IMG/VR virus record: IMGVR_UViG_3300034066_001286
Location: 1-38,249 of that record
Source: a virus
Length of the DNA stretch: 38,249 nt
Reading direction: 5' to 3' (one strand)
In this document: positions 8,284 to 16,633 of the stretch, piece after piece
How positions within the stretch are numbered: the first letter of the stretch is position 1
Layout of the letters: every line of letters starts with the position of its first letter
Position numbers and translations under genes: made by a program
Notes under the pieces: model-generated
The model's input: the letters and a program-made list of their open reading frames with translations, nothing else
The model's database searches: none
Told to the model about the DNA's origin: nothing

Positions 8284-8380
8284 ACAAGTCTTAAGTATTA
8301 AGTTTGTAAGTTTTAAGACTGACCACCGAGGCAATCACGCAAACCGCCACTTAAAACTTAATTCTTAAAACTTAAAACTC
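8284..8380. repeat. AT-rich inverted repeats between tail genes
   Basis: The gap before 8387 holds units of AAGTTTTAAG in one direction (left half, 8284-8320) and CTTAAAACTT in the other (right half, 8350-8379). The clearest pair is TAAGTTTTAAG (8307-8317) with CTTAAAACTTA (8350-8360), an 11-bp stem. The composition is unlike the GC-rich genes around it, and the stretch looks like a host intergenic repeat rather than a gene. Confidence 0.55.
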
Positions 8381-8386
8381 TCTGCC

Positions 8387-8857
8387 ATGACCCTCGGCCG
8401 CACATCCTCCGGAGCCATCAAAATCAAAACCGACGGCGGCCTTCGCGCTGTGAATTGCGCGTGTTGTGTGACGTGTGGGTGCGATACGGCTATAAGTGGA
8501 GACCTATTGCAAACGATGAGAAATGCAACAACTGGCACTTGCAACGGGGCTTCGCCGACATCTTTTAACGCAAGCGGCGGAGGATTTTCTGCCGTTTTTC
8601 AGATTGGAGAATTTCCAGATGCAACCTTTTATACTTGCGCGCTATCGGCATTAACAAATTGCTTTAATTTCGGGGGTGATAATTTCATGAATACAATGGC
8701 TAGCGGGCCTGCCGAGTCATGTTGTCCAACCGACGCTCCGTTCCCAATAACCTGTGCAGATGTCACGTATACAATAAATGGAGACGAATTTACTGCACAT
8801 ACGGAAAATTTTGGATTTGGCCCAGATGTCACTCCTCCAACTTTTGTCTTTTCGTGA
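8387..8857 (+). CDS. Cys-rich tail-region protein, unknown
   Basis: A 156-residue protein starting ATG 8387, with a cluster of Cys near the N-terminus (NCACCVTCGCD) and about six more spread through the chain, including a CC pair. The rest is Gly, Ala, Thr and Phe-rich. Such a count in a phage tail protein suggests metal binding or disulphide cross-links in the assembled tail tip. From about 8490 the DNA is AT-richer than the first 100 bases, hinting that the variable domain was exchanged. It overlaps the next gene as GTGA. Confidence 0.6.
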   Translation: MTLGRTSSGAIKIKTDGGLRAVNCACCVTCGCDTAISGDLLQTMRNATTGTCNGASPTSFNASGGGFSAVFQIGEFPDATFYTCALSALTNCFNFGGDNFMNTMASGPAESCCPTDAPFPITCADVTYTINGDEFTAHTENFGFGPDVTPPTFVFS

Positions 8858-9156
8858 TCCCACAACATATCATTGATTTTCGTGCTCGCACATTGGCTCA
8901 ATTCGGAAGCTCCGCTTTTAATTTCGCTCGCGCAGGCTTCGCGACCACGCCGCCCGAAGCACTCGCCACCCGCGAAGCAACGTGCAAAGCGTGTCCCGAA
9001 TGGGACGCCACCGCGCTGAACAACACGGGTCGCTGCCGCAAGTGCGGATGCTCGACATGGGCGAAGTTGCGAATGGCCACCGAACGCTGCCCCCTTCGCA
9101 AGTGGGAAGCCGTCGAATCGAAACCGGAAACCGGAGTGCTGAAACCGGAAATCTAA
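8854..9156 (+). CDS. Zinc-ribbon protein of the tail region
   Basis: A 100-residue protein read from GTG 8854, whose codon overlaps the previous stop. The core has a four-Cys zinc-binding pattern: CKAC, then CRKCGC, then CPLRKW. It resembles small phage proteins with a CxxCGC...CPxxxW ribbon often encoded next to tail-fibre genes; their role is unknown. The last residues come from a repetitive GAAACCGG stretch (9120-9150), so the C-terminus may be recently altered. Confidence 0.65.
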   Translation: MIPQHIIDFRARTLAQFGSSAFNFARAGFATTPPEALATREATCKACPEWDATALNNTGRCRKCGCSTWAKLRMATERCPLRKWEAVESKPETGVLKPEI

Positions 9157-9219
9157 CCGCCTCTTTCCGCCCTCCGCCTTACGCTCTCCGCTCTAGGAGA
9201 CGCTCGGAAGCCTACCCGA

Positions 9220-9245
9220 TTTGACACCCGCCGCTGGTCAGCGGC
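9220..9245 (+). promoter_or_regulatory. TTTGACAC element and hairpin before the fibre gene
   Basis: TTTGACAC (9220-9227) is followed by the perfect 7-bp inverted repeat GCCGCTG/CAGCGGC (9230-9236, 9239-9245), which abuts the ATG at 9246. No Shine-Dalgarno sequence is seen. The hairpin would sit where a ribosome binds. Confidence 0.4.
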
Positions 9246-10889
9246 ATGAAACTTTTCCTAGACTCCAAAGCCCGGCGATTTATCAAGTCCGCCGCGAGCA
9301 ATGTCGCGCTCCAGACGCTCGTGCTCAAACGCCGCGACCAAGTCCCCATCGAGGTCATTTTCGTTGAGAACGGCATCGCCGTCGATCCCATCCTCGGCAC
9401 CCAGACCACCGTCGCCCTCAAGACCTCATTCTCTGACGCCAATTTCCTAGCTTTGGCGGCTCCTGGCCAAACCATACTCGATCTGAACACCGTCCCGGTC
9501 GAGGGCGCCTTCTCCTCCGATCCTGCCAGCATCGCCGCCTTCCTCGAGATCCGCTGGACCGCCCCGACTCAGGCATTGCGCACCGCGACCCTCCAAGTCG
9601 AAGTTCAGAACTCCGTCATCCTCGGCGACGAGGCCACACCTGCCGCGCTCCCCGACGGCAAAGCCACCCAACTGCAAGCCGAAGCAGGCACCGACAACGA
9701 AAAGTGGATGACGCCCCTGCGCACCGCGCAGGCCATCGCGCAGCTCGCCCCGCCTCCCACTTGGGCAAGCGTGCTGAACAAGCCCACCGAGTTCCCGCCG
9801 AGCAGCCACACGCACACCGCCGCGCAGATCACCGACTTCGCCTCTGCCGTCGTCGCCGTCTCGCCGCCTGTTGATTGGAGCAGCTTGACCGGCAAGCCCA
9901 GCACCTTTGCCCCGTCCGCGCACACGCACCCTATCAGCGAAATCAACGGCCTCGGCGACGCCCTCGATGCCGCCAACGAGCGCATCGACGACCTCCTCGC
10001 CAATATCGACCCCGCCGCGCTGGATTCGATTTCGGAAGCCGTGGAGGTCATCAACACCGAGCGCACCGAGCGAATCGCCGCCGATGCCGCGCTCCAGTCC
10101 GAAATCGACGGCAAAGCCACCGCCGCCCAAGGAGCCAAGGCCGATACCGCCCTCCAGCCCGAACCCGTCGATTATCGCGGAGCCTACAACAACGGAGCCG
10201 ACTACTCCCCCGGCCAAGTCGTCAGCTACAACGGCGAACTCTACATCCGCATCGGAGAGCCGAACCCCGGCTATCCACCGCCTGGCAGTTACTGGGCTGT
10301 CTTCGATCCCTCCGCGTCGCCCGCATTCAAACTCTGGGTCGAACTTTCCAAAGCCGCCACGGTCCACACCCACGCCGCCACCGAGATCACCGGCCTTTCG
10401 AGCTACATCATCGCCAGCGCGCCCGGCCTCTCGATCAACACCACCGTCCGCATCGGTGACGGCGTCTCGACCACCTTCCCGATCGACGGCCTAGTCAGCT
10501 CTGACCCCGAGCATGTCCTCGTCGCCCTCAACGGCGTCACGCAAACCCCCACCACCGACTACCTCGTTTCGGAAGCCACCGGCACGATCACCTTCGACTC
10601 CGCGCCCGCCGCCGGAATGCAGATCAGTTGCACCGCCCTTGGCCTCCGCACCGTCCAGCCGCCGATCGATCCCACGCTCTACCTCTACGCCTTCGACCAA
10701 TCCACCAACGGCCTGACCACCTACAGCGGACGCCTCCTCAATGCCGACCGCCCCGCCGCGCCAGCACTCCCCGAGACCGCCACCACCTGGACGATCCGCC
10801 GCTCCACTCTCTCCGCCGCCGGGCGGATCCTCGCCACCGCCACCGCCACCGGATCGTGGGCCAACCGCACAACGCTCTCCTACTCATGA
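9246..10889 (+). CDS. Tail fibre protein, modular
   Basis: A 547-residue protein. Residues 1-120 form a beta-rich domain like those anchoring fibres to the tail. Then come repeated HTH segments (SSHTHTAAQITDF, AHTHPISEINGL, VHTHAATEITGL), typical His-x-His metal-binding repeats of fibre shafts, a coiled coil, and a carbohydrate-binding-like segment (YSPGQVVSYNGELYIRI). A common fibre domain follows (RIGDGVSTTFPIDGL). The last 68 residues are homologous to the end of the protein at 12166. It probably makes the main host-contact fibre. Confidence 0.8.
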   Translation: MKLFLDSKARRFIKSAASNVALQTLVLKRRDQVPIEVIFVENGIAVDPILGTQTTVALKTSFSDANFLALAAPGQTILDLNTVPVEGAFSSDPASIAAFLEIRWTAPTQALRTATLQVEVQNSVILGDEATPAALPDGKATQLQAEAGTDNEKWMTPLRTAQAIAQLAPPPTWASVLNKPTEFPPSSHTHTAAQITDFASAVVAVSPPVDWSSLTGKPSTFAPSAHTHPISEINGLGDALDAANERIDDLLANIDPAALDSISEAVEVINTERTERIAADAALQSEIDGKATAAQGAKADTALQPEPVDYRGAYNNGADYSPGQVVSYNGELYIRIGEPNPGYPPPGSYWAVFDPSASPAFKLWVELSKAATVHTHAATEITGLSSYIIASAPGLSINTTVRIGDGVSTTFPIDGLVSSDPEHVLVALNGVTQTPTTDYLVSEATGTITFDSAPAAGMQISCTALGLRTVQPPIDPTLYLYAFDQSTNGLTTYSGRLLNADRPAAPALPETATTWTIRRSTLSAAGRILATATATGSWANRTTLSYS

Positions 10890-11113
10890 CAACGATCACC
10901 GAGAGCAACCTCAGCCAGCAACTCGATCTCTCGAGCTTCGACCTCACCCTGCCAGGCATCGTCGTCGAGTATCCCACGCGCTCCGCCTTCCCGAGCACCG
11001 GAAAACCCGACCGCCTCTACCTGGCCCTCGATGAAGGGATGCCCTACCGCTGGTCGCCCTCCGCGAGCGCCTACGCCCTCATGATCCCGGTCATCGACGC
11101 GGGCAATTTTTGA
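10886..11113 (+). CDS. Small fibre-associated protein
   Basis: A 75-residue protein starting ATG 10886 in the stop of the fibre gene (ATGA). The central motif FPSTGKPDRLYLALDEG with a following YRWS is a short domain commonly found at joints of phage tail fibres. It is probably a separately encoded fibre segment or adaptor. Its stop is in a TTTTTGACAA context like the recurrent element. Confidence 0.6.
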   Translation: MTTITESNLSQQLDLSSFDLTLPGIVVEYPTRSAFPSTGKPDRLYLALDEGMPYRWSPSASAYALMIPVIDAGNF

Positions 11114-11166
11114 CAATCACCCCACCACGAACAGCCCAAACAACCACCACCAACACCTAATTAGCC

Positions 11167-12084
11167 ATGGCCAATCCAATCATCAAAATCAAACGCGGTT
11201 CAGGCGCTCCCGTCTCCTTGCAGACTGGTGAAGTCGCATTCGACACGCTCAACAAGTCCCTCTTCATCGGCACAGCCCAAGGCGTTCTCGCCATCGGCGG
11301 CGAGCATGTCTTCGCCAAAAAGACCTATGTCGATAGCGCCGTTTCAAGCGAGCAATCGGCACGCGAAGCAGCGGATTCGACGCTCACCACGAACCTCAAT
11401 GCGGAAATCTCCCGCGCTCAAGGTGCCGAAAGCGATCTCGCCGACGACATCGCCGCCGAGACATCAGCCCGCCAGTCCGCGATCAGCTCCGCCGTTTCCA
11501 CTTTGGAAGCAGCCGACACCGCTTTGGACGGCAAGATCACCGTCGAGAAAGGCCGCATCGATGCGATCCTCAGCGCCGCCTCGGCCGACAAAGACAGCTT
11601 CGCGGAAATCGTCACCCTGATCAATTCGGTCGATCTGACCAACGACAACGCCCTGGCAGCCGCCATCCTCGCGATCAACGACTCGATCGACGACGAGACC
11701 GCTGCCCGCACCTCTGGCGACTCCAGCCTGCAGGGTAACATCGACACCGTCTCGAGCAACCTCAGCGCGCTGACCACACGAGTCACCGCAGCGGAAGCAG
11801 ATATCGTTTCGGAAGAGTCCGCCCGCATCGCCGCAGTCTCCGCCGAAGCCGCTTCCCGCGCATCGGATGTGTCCGGCCTCGAGTCCGACATCGCCGCAGT
11901 CCAGAGCAATCTGGATGCCGAGAGCTCGACCCGTTCGACAGCCGATACCTCGTTGAGCAACCGCATCACGACCCTCGAAAACGCCAGCGCGGACAGCCGC
12001 CTGGACGCAGTCGAGGCCGATGTGGCCGACCACGAGACCCGCATCACTGCCCTCGAGACGACCATCGACGGCGGCAGCTACTAG
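11167..12084 (+). CDS. Coiled-coil tail fibre with Mtd_N-like N-terminus
   Basis: A 305-residue protein. The first 45 residues (IKIKRGSGAPVSLQTGEVAF then SLFIGTAQG) resemble the Mtd_N-type attachment domain found on many fibres. From about residue 55 to the end it is Ala/Ser/Asp-rich with a heptad rhythm and repeats such as EQSAREAADS and SARQSAISSA, a long trimeric coiled-coil shaft. There is no C-terminal head domain, so the receptor-binding tip may be the next proteins. It starts MANPIIK, as does the protein at 12166. Confidence 0.7.
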   Translation: MANPIIKIKRGSGAPVSLQTGEVAFDTLNKSLFIGTAQGVLAIGGEHVFAKKTYVDSAVSSEQSAREAADSTLTTNLNAEISRAQGAESDLADDIAAETSARQSAISSAVSTLEAADTALDGKITVEKGRIDAILSAASADKDSFAEIVTLINSVDLTNDNALAAAILAINDSIDDETAARTSGDSSLQGNIDTVSSNLSALTTRVTAAEADIVSEESARIAAVSAEAASRASDVSGLESDIAAVQSNLDAESSTRSTADTSLSNRITTLENASADSRLDAVEADVADHETRITALETTIDGGSY

Positions 12085-12100
12085 TAACTAACCCAACCCC

Positions 12101-12126
12101 GGCGGGGCGCTCCATAGCGCTCCGCC
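12101..12126 (+). other. Strong hairpin between fibre genes
   Basis: GGCGGGGCGCT (12101-12111) pairs with AGCGCTCCGCC (12116-12126) over 11 bp with one G:T wobble and a CCAT loop. No T-tract follows, so an intrinsic terminator is unlikely; an RNA-stability or processing element is possible. Confidence 0.5.
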
Positions 12127-12165
12127 ACGCGGGGGGTCTAACTCCGCGAAATCAAAACCCGCCAC

Positions 12166-12546
12166 ATGGCAAACCCAATCATCAAGCCCAAATCCTCGAC
12201 CGTAGCGTCGAAGGTCCCAGCCTCCTCCGACCTCGCCCTCGGCGAGATTTGCGTGAACCACGCAGACCGCCGACTTTACTCGCGCAATCCCAGCACGGGA
12301 GAGGTTTATAAATTGGCCGGCACCAAAGACGCGCCCGACCGCGTCTGGGCCTTCGACATTTCAAGCGACGGCCTCACCACTTTTCTAGGCTACCTACTTT
12401 ACGCCGACTTTCCTAACTCCGGCTCGGTGTATGACAGCCCGAATTGGGAAATCTCCCGCACCATCTTCAACACAGCAGGAACAACCAGCAGCGAATCCAG
12501 CGCCACCGGCGCGTGGGCGAACAAGGGAAATTTGAATTATGCTTAG
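12166..12546 (+). CDS. Short fibre protein, paralogous to two neighbours
   Basis: A 126-residue protein built of two parts seen elsewhere in the window. The N-terminus (MANPIIKPK, then LALGEICVNHADRRLYSRN) parallels the Mtd_N-like start of the protein at 11167. The C-terminus (WAFDISSDGLTTFLGYLLYA, ending SATGAWANKGNLNYA) parallels the end of the fibre at 9246. It looks like a compact adaptor linking shaft and tip. Its TAG stop lies eight bases inside the next gene. Confidence 0.65.
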   Translation: MANPIIKPKSSTVASKVPASSDLALGEICVNHADRRLYSRNPSTGEVYKLAGTKDAPDRVWAFDISSDGLTTFLGYLLYADFPNSGSVYDSPNWEISRTIFNTAGTTSSESSATGAWANKGNLNYA

Positions 12547-13345
12547 TCCCCTCTACGGCCAACTCTCCCCGCTGCGCGTGCCAACCACGATGCGCCGGGT
12601 ATCTGACGACAACGACGCGAACGCTTACCTGCTCGCCGTAGAGTCCGCCGACGGTCAACAACTCGAATCCGGAGTCATCTCGGCTGTCGAAGCATTCATC
12701 CTCGGTTGCAAAACCGACAGCATCTGGTCTGCCATCAAAGCCTCCTGCATTCTCGCAGGAGCGCGAACTTTGGGAGGTGCGCTCGTGCCGCTGGTTGGAG
12801 CCGCTCCGACCAATTTCAATTTTGTATCGGGTGATTACAACCGAGAAACAGGGCTAAAAGGCAATGGAACAAGTAAATATTTGGACTCCAACAGAAACTG
12901 CAATGCCGCCCCTCAAAATTCAGCACACGCTGGACTTTATGTAAATGAAATAATTTCCTCAAACCGCTACTACTACGGGTCTTCTACTGCTGCTGGCGGG
13001 CATTCTTTTATTCGATTAGCATCCGGTTCGCTGACCAATATGCAATACAGCGTCAATGCTTTTGGTGCTTTAAACATCACCAACGCAAACAATTCCGGCT
13101 TTATTGGAATCAATCGGGAAAACTCCAGTCAAATAAATGTAAGAACCAATTCCTCTACTGGCACTTACTCGCAGTCCTCTACAACACAAGCAAATATAGT
13201 TCAATTTTTATTTCGTGGAGGCCCTTCTGCCGCATACGGAAATCCACGACTATCTTATTACTCTATTGGAGAAAATATCGACCTCGCCAAGCTCGACACC
13301 CGAGTCAGCTCCCTCATGACCGCCCTCGCCGCCGCCATACCATGA
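12539..13345 (+). CDS. Putative receptor-binding tail protein
   Basis: A 268-residue protein starting at ATG 12539, eight bases before the previous stop ends. Residues about 20-115 match a pattern I know from phage tail proteins (AYLLAVESADGQQLE, IWSAIKASCILAGARTL, FNFVSGDYNRETGLKGNGTS). The rest is a Ser/Asn/Tyr-rich beta region, probably a lectin-like jelly roll. The DNA for that region (12830-13260) is much more AT-rich than the flanks, as expected of an exchanged receptor-binding domain. Confidence 0.65.
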   Translation: MLSPLYGQLSPLRVPTTMRRVSDDNDANAYLLAVESADGQQLESGVISAVEAFILGCKTDSIWSAIKASCILAGARTLGGALVPLVGAAPTNFNFVSGDYNRETGLKGNGTSKYLDSNRNCNAAPQNSAHAGLYVNEIISSNRYYYGSSTAAGGHSFIRLASGSLTNMQYSVNAFGALNITNANNSGFIGINRENSSQINVRTNSSTGTYSQSSTTQANIVQFLFRGGPSAAYGNPRLSYYSIGENIDLAKLDTRVSSLMTALAAAIP

Positions 13346-13659
13346 CACTCGCCGACCTCATCACCCAGCCCGTAAGCTACGAGACAGCGAAAGACCTCGC
13401 TCTCGTCTTCTCGCCCGAACTCGCCGCGCAACTCGCCGCCGTCCAAGCCGAGCACGGCAACCCCCGCCATGTGGCCTCGCCCGTCGATCTCGTCGATGGC
13501 CGAAAAATGCTCTGCGCGGATTTACTGACCGAAATCGGCCCCGGCGGCCTCTACTCCGGCGGGTTCGCCCATCTGCCCGCCGAGCTTTTCCCATCCGTGG
13601 AAGTCCTCCCGATGTCCGAAGTCCTCCCGTTGCTGCCCCAACCCGAAGAAGAAATCTAA
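13342..13659 (+). CDS. Small tail-region protein, unknown
   Basis: A 105-residue protein starting in the stop of its neighbour (ATGA). It is acidic and rich in Leu and Pro, ending in PLLPQPEEEI. No domain is recognised. Between two fibre genes it could be a fibre chaperone or small tail component. Confidence 0.55.
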   Translation: MTLADLITQPVSYETAKDLALVFSPELAAQLAAVQAEHGNPRHVASPVDLVDGRKMLCADLLTEIGPGGLYSGGFAHLPAELFPSVEVLPMSEVLPLLPQPEEEI

Positions 13660-13671
13660 CCCACCAACACC

Positions 13672-15315
13672 ATGCTCGAACAAGTCTCCACCTCCGTAAA
13701 ATTCCTCGCCTTCTACACGGCGAGCAAACAAGGCAAAACCGGCCTCACCGTCACCGTTGACATCTACAATCCAAGCGGCACCCAGATCGTGACCGCTGGC
13801 AGCGCCACCGCCCTCGGCGGCGGGTTGTATAGCTACACGCTAACAAGCAACAACAGCGCGGAAGGGGAGTATGCCGCCATTTTCAAGACCGCCGACAGCA
13901 CGGTGGACAGCCAACACATCCCAAGCCTCTGGGTGCTTGGCCGAGCGGGAGTCGAAAATCTCGACGCCGCCACCTCCTCCCGCCTGCCATCCAGCAGCTA
14001 CACCGCCCCAGCGAACTCGGACATCTCGGCAATCAAAAGCAAGACCGACAATCTCCCAAGCGACCCCGCAGATCAAAGCCTCGTCGAGTCCGCCATCTCC
14101 GCCCTCTCGATCCCGACCGTGGTCCAGATCCGCACCGAGATGGATTCCAACAGCACCAAGCTGGCAAACCTCGACGCAACGATCTCGAGCCGTTCAACCC
14201 TAACGACCGGCGACCTCCCGAGCGTGCCTAGTGCCGCCTCGGTAGCCTCAGCCGTCCGCACCGAACTGACCGAAATCTCGAACCTCGATGCTTCCGTTTC
14301 GAGCCGCCTCGCAGATGCCGACTACACAGCCCCGACCAGCGCCCCGACAGCCGCCGCTGTGGCTTCAGCCGTTCGCACAGAGCTGACCGAGATTTCCAAT
14401 CTCGATGCTTCCGTGTCGAGCCGTTTGGCATCGGCGTCTTACACAGCGCCAGCAAACTCGGACATCACCGCGATTAAGAGCAAAACCGACAACCTCCCGG
14501 CTTCGCCCGCAGCGGTCTCCGACATCCCGACCACCTCGCAAATCTCCACAGCCGTCGAAGGTTCACTCCTCAACGAAGCGGATGGCCAAGCGGTCCTCAA
14601 CGCCATCGTAGGAGCAATCGGAAACCAGAACCTTTCTGAAGTATCGCTCGTCGCCGCGATCCGCTCCGACCTCGAGCGCAACGGCGGGAAACTCATCAAC
14701 CTAGACGCCGCCATTTCCAGCCGATTGGCCGCAGCCGATTACACCGCGCCGACCAGCGCACCGACCGCTGCCAGCGTCGCAACCGCCGTGTGGGGAGCAG
14801 CGACAAAAGAGATCACCGGCGGCACCGTCACAACGCTGACCAACTCGCCCGATGTGCCGACCGAAGCCGAAATCGCCAGCCAAGTCCGCACCGAGCTTTC
14901 GGTCGAACTCGGCCGCATCGATGCCGCTATCAGCTCCCGCCTCGCGCCATCCGGCACCTTGGCGACCGTCACGACATTGACCAACGCACCGACCGTCCCA
15001 ACGGCAGCCGCCATCGCTGACGAAGTCCGCGTAGAACTCGCCACCGAACTCGCCCGCATCGATGCGCCAGTCAGCGGTGCGACAGCCCCAAGCGCCGCCA
15101 CCGTGGCCACGGCAGTCCGCACCGAACTCAGCACCGAGCTGGCCCGAGTGGACGCAGCCGTCAGCACGCGCCTCGCCGGTTCGGCCTACACCGCGCCAGC
15201 GAACAGCGATGTCGCCGCAATCAAAGCCAAGACAGATGCTTTGAACACCGAGCGCCTAGCGAATGTAGCCACCACGGCCATCGTCGGCAACCTCATCGCC
15301 CAGGCTAACAGCTAA
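13672..15315 (+). CDS. Long repetitive tail fibre protein
   Basis: A 547-residue protein. The first 100 residues form a beta domain (VTVDIYNPSGTQIVTAGSAT). The remainder is a repetitive shaft with units such as LDASVSSRLADADYTAP, ELTEISNLDASVSSRL and NSDITAIKSKTDNLP recurring with small changes; at least six LDA[AS][IV]SSRL-type units are visible. The repeats are encoded by near-repeated DNA (14260-14430 is the clearest), which could promote length change. The stop TAA shares its last A with the next ATG. Confidence 0.75.
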   Translation: MLEQVSTSVKFLAFYTASKQGKTGLTVTVDIYNPSGTQIVTAGSATALGGGLYSYTLTSNNSAEGEYAAIFKTADSTVDSQHIPSLWVLGRAGVENLDAATSSRLPSSSYTAPANSDISAIKSKTDNLPSDPADQSLVESAISALSIPTVVQIRTEMDSNSTKLANLDATISSRSTLTTGDLPSVPSAASVASAVRTELTEISNLDASVSSRLADADYTAPTSAPTAAAVASAVRTELTEISNLDASVSSRLASASYTAPANSDITAIKSKTDNLPASPAAVSDIPTTSQISTAVEGSLLNEADGQAVLNAIVGAIGNQNLSEVSLVAAIRSDLERNGGKLINLDAAISSRLAAADYTAPTSAPTAASVATAVWGAATKEITGGTVTTLTNSPDVPTEAEIASQVRTELSVELGRIDAAISSRLAPSGTLATVTTLTNAPTVPTAAAIADEVRVELATELARIDAPVSGATAPSAATVATAVRTELSTELARVDAAVSTRLAGSAYTAPANSDVAAIKAKTDALNTERLANVATTAIVGNLIAQANS

Positions 15316-15584
15316 TGACCGAGGAACTCCTCACCCTCACGACTCACGCCAGCGGTCAAAGCGACCGCTGGCTGTTTGTCGCCCTCCTCATCATCGGACT
15401 TGCAGCAATCGGCGTCTTGTTCCGCTATTTCACAGGCCGCCTCGACAGCCTGCAAGACCGCATGGACACGCAAACCGCCGAGTTTGTGGCTCACCTCAAA
15501 ACCGCGAACCAAGAAATGCTCGGCGTCATCGCCAGCGCCAAAGCAGTCATCGAGCGCGTCGAACGCAAACTGGAAAAGCCCTGA
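15315..15584 (+). CDS. Membrane protein of the lysis cassette
   Basis: An 89-residue protein with one clear membrane segment at about residues 19-38 (WLFVALLIIGLAAIGVLF), followed by a long amphipathic helix (SLQDRMDTQTAEFVAHL and on). One N-terminal membrane helix plus a coiled coil is the shape of inner-membrane spanins (Rz-like) and of some holins. As the first gene of the lysis cassette, before a two-helix holin-like protein and a lipoprotein, either role is possible. Confidence 0.6.
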   Translation: MTEELLTLTTHASGQSDRWLFVALLIIGLAAIGVLFRYFTGRLDSLQDRMDTQTAEFVAHLKTANQEMLGVIASAKAVIERVERKLEKP

Positions 15585-15608
15585 GCCTTTGACACCTCCG
15601 CCCATTCG

Positions 15609-15782
15609 ATGAACGCAATCTACTTTGTCCTTGATCGTCTCAGCGAAAACAGCACCTGGCGCGGTTTGATTTTGGTCGCAGTCGCTCTCGGCGTGAAGCT
15701 CGAGCCAGAGATGCAAAACCAGATCATCGCCGCCGGGCTCGGCCTCGTCGGAACGATCAACATTTTCCGCAAAGGAAAATGA
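15609..15782 (+). CDS. Putative small holin
   Basis: A 57-residue protein (MNAIYFVLDRLSENSTWRGL at the start) with two hydrophobic stretches, about 18-29 and 37-51, separated by a short polar turn (KLEPEMQNQ), and a charged C-terminus (FRKGK). This is the layout of small two-helix holins that permeabilise the inner membrane. It starts at ATG 15609 after a TTTGACAC element (15588-15595) and overlaps the lipoprotein gene as ATGA. Confidence 0.6.
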   Translation: MNAIYFVLDRLSENSTWRGLILVAVALGVKLEPEMQNQIIAAGLGLVGTINIFRKGK

Positions 15783-16030
15783 ATCCAAAACAAGTCGCCG
15801 CGACCGCAGTCATGCTCGCGTGGGTTTTTCTGGCGATTAGTTTTCTGAGCGGATGCGTGGCCGTCCCGATGCCTCCCTTCGGTGAAAGAGTGGGCGAAGC
15901 CGGAACGCTCCACATCCGCGCCACCGTGCGCTTTGAGCCACGCCTGAGCGAAAGCCAATCTGCCAACCGCAACCTCTGGAACGCTCTTGGTGAGTTCCAA
16001 AAAACCCTGCCCGCGCTCAAGGACAAATGA
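15779..16030 (+). CDS. Small lipoprotein, putative outer-membrane spanin
   Basis: An 83-residue protein with a hydrophobic signal (residues about 7-22) and a lipobox LSGC with Cys26 as the lipidation site. The mature part is short and polar, with a Pro-containing start (VPMPP). In a lysis cassette of a phage infecting a diderm host, this fits an o-spanin (Rz1-like) that completes outer-membrane disruption. The lipobox is the strongest hint in the window that the host has an outer membrane. ATGA overlaps at both ends. Confidence 0.65.
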   Translation: MNPKQVAATAVMLAWVFLAISFLSGCVAVPMPPFGERVGEAGTLHIRATVRFEPRLSESQSANRNLWNALGEFQKTLPALKDK

Positions 16031-16632
16031 TTTCGCTACTCGCCCGCTTTTTCATGTTGCCACGCCCGTCGCAATCCCCCGCGCCCGCGCCTGAGTCGAA
16101 GCCCGCAAAGCCAGCATCAAAGCCAGCCAAAACCTCCGGTCTTCTAAAGCCCGAGCCGAAGTTTTACCAACAGACCAACAAGCGCACTCCCAACATTTCA
16201 GCGGGCCGCGTCATCAAACCGACCCACATCGTCCTGCACCACACCTCCGGCGCTTACGCCGGGAGCGTCTCATGGTGCTGTGACCCCGCCAGCAAAGTCA
16301 GCTACCACTGCATCATCGCAAGGAACGGCAAACGCACCGCCCTCGCTCTCCCAACCCAGCGAACCTGGCACGCCGGAGTTTCCTCATGGCAAGGCCGCAA
16401 AGACGCCAACTCGTGGAGCATCGGCATGGCTTGGGAAGGCGACACATACCAAACGCCTCTCAGCGAAGACGCCCTCCTCAGCGCCGTGGAATACTTGTTG
16501 CCCATCATGCGCGAAAACAACATCCCCCTCGCAAACATCCTGCGCCACGCAGACATCGCCCCCGGCCGCAAAAACGACTGCTCCCCCGCCGCCCACGCTG
16601 CCCTCCTAGCCGCCCTCAACCGGGTGCTTTGA
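16027..16632 (+). CDS. N-acetylmuramoyl-L-alanine amidase (endolysin)
   Basis: A 201-residue endolysin. After a Pro/Ala/Lys-rich linker (about residues 12-45) comes an Amidase_2 (AmpD-like) domain. Zinc ligands are visible as His71 (LHHT), His174 (RHAD) and Asp184 (GRKND), with His174 and Asp184 ten residues apart as in AmpD, plus the catalytic-type Lys182. WHAG and SIGMAWEG are further family signatures. It would cut the bond between N-acetylmuramic acid and L-Ala. No signal peptide is clear, so export probably depends on the holin. Confidence 0.9.
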   Translation: MISLLARFFMLPRPSQSPAPAPESKPAKPASKPAKTSGLLKPEPKFYQQTNKRTPNISAGRVIKPTHIVLHHTSGAYAGSVSWCCDPASKVSYHCIIARNGKRTALALPTQRTWHAGVSSWQGRKDANSWSIGMAWEGDTYQTPLSEDALLSAVEYLLPIMRENNIPLANILRHADIAPGRKNDCSPAAHAALLAALNRVL

Positions 16633-16633
16633 T

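Noticed and set aside
9447-10373. 308-codon minus-strand ORF opposite the tail fibre
   Set aside because: Gly/Val-rich antisense of a repetitive fibre gene; no start context or motif.
11167-12084. Diversity-generating retroelement target, from the Mtd_N-like fibre start
   Set aside because: No reverse transcriptase gene or template repeat was seen anywhere in the window.
14260-15200. CRISPR-like spaced repeats
   Set aside because: The repeats are codons of a repetitive fibre shaft (LDAxxSSRL units), not identical repeats with unique spacers.
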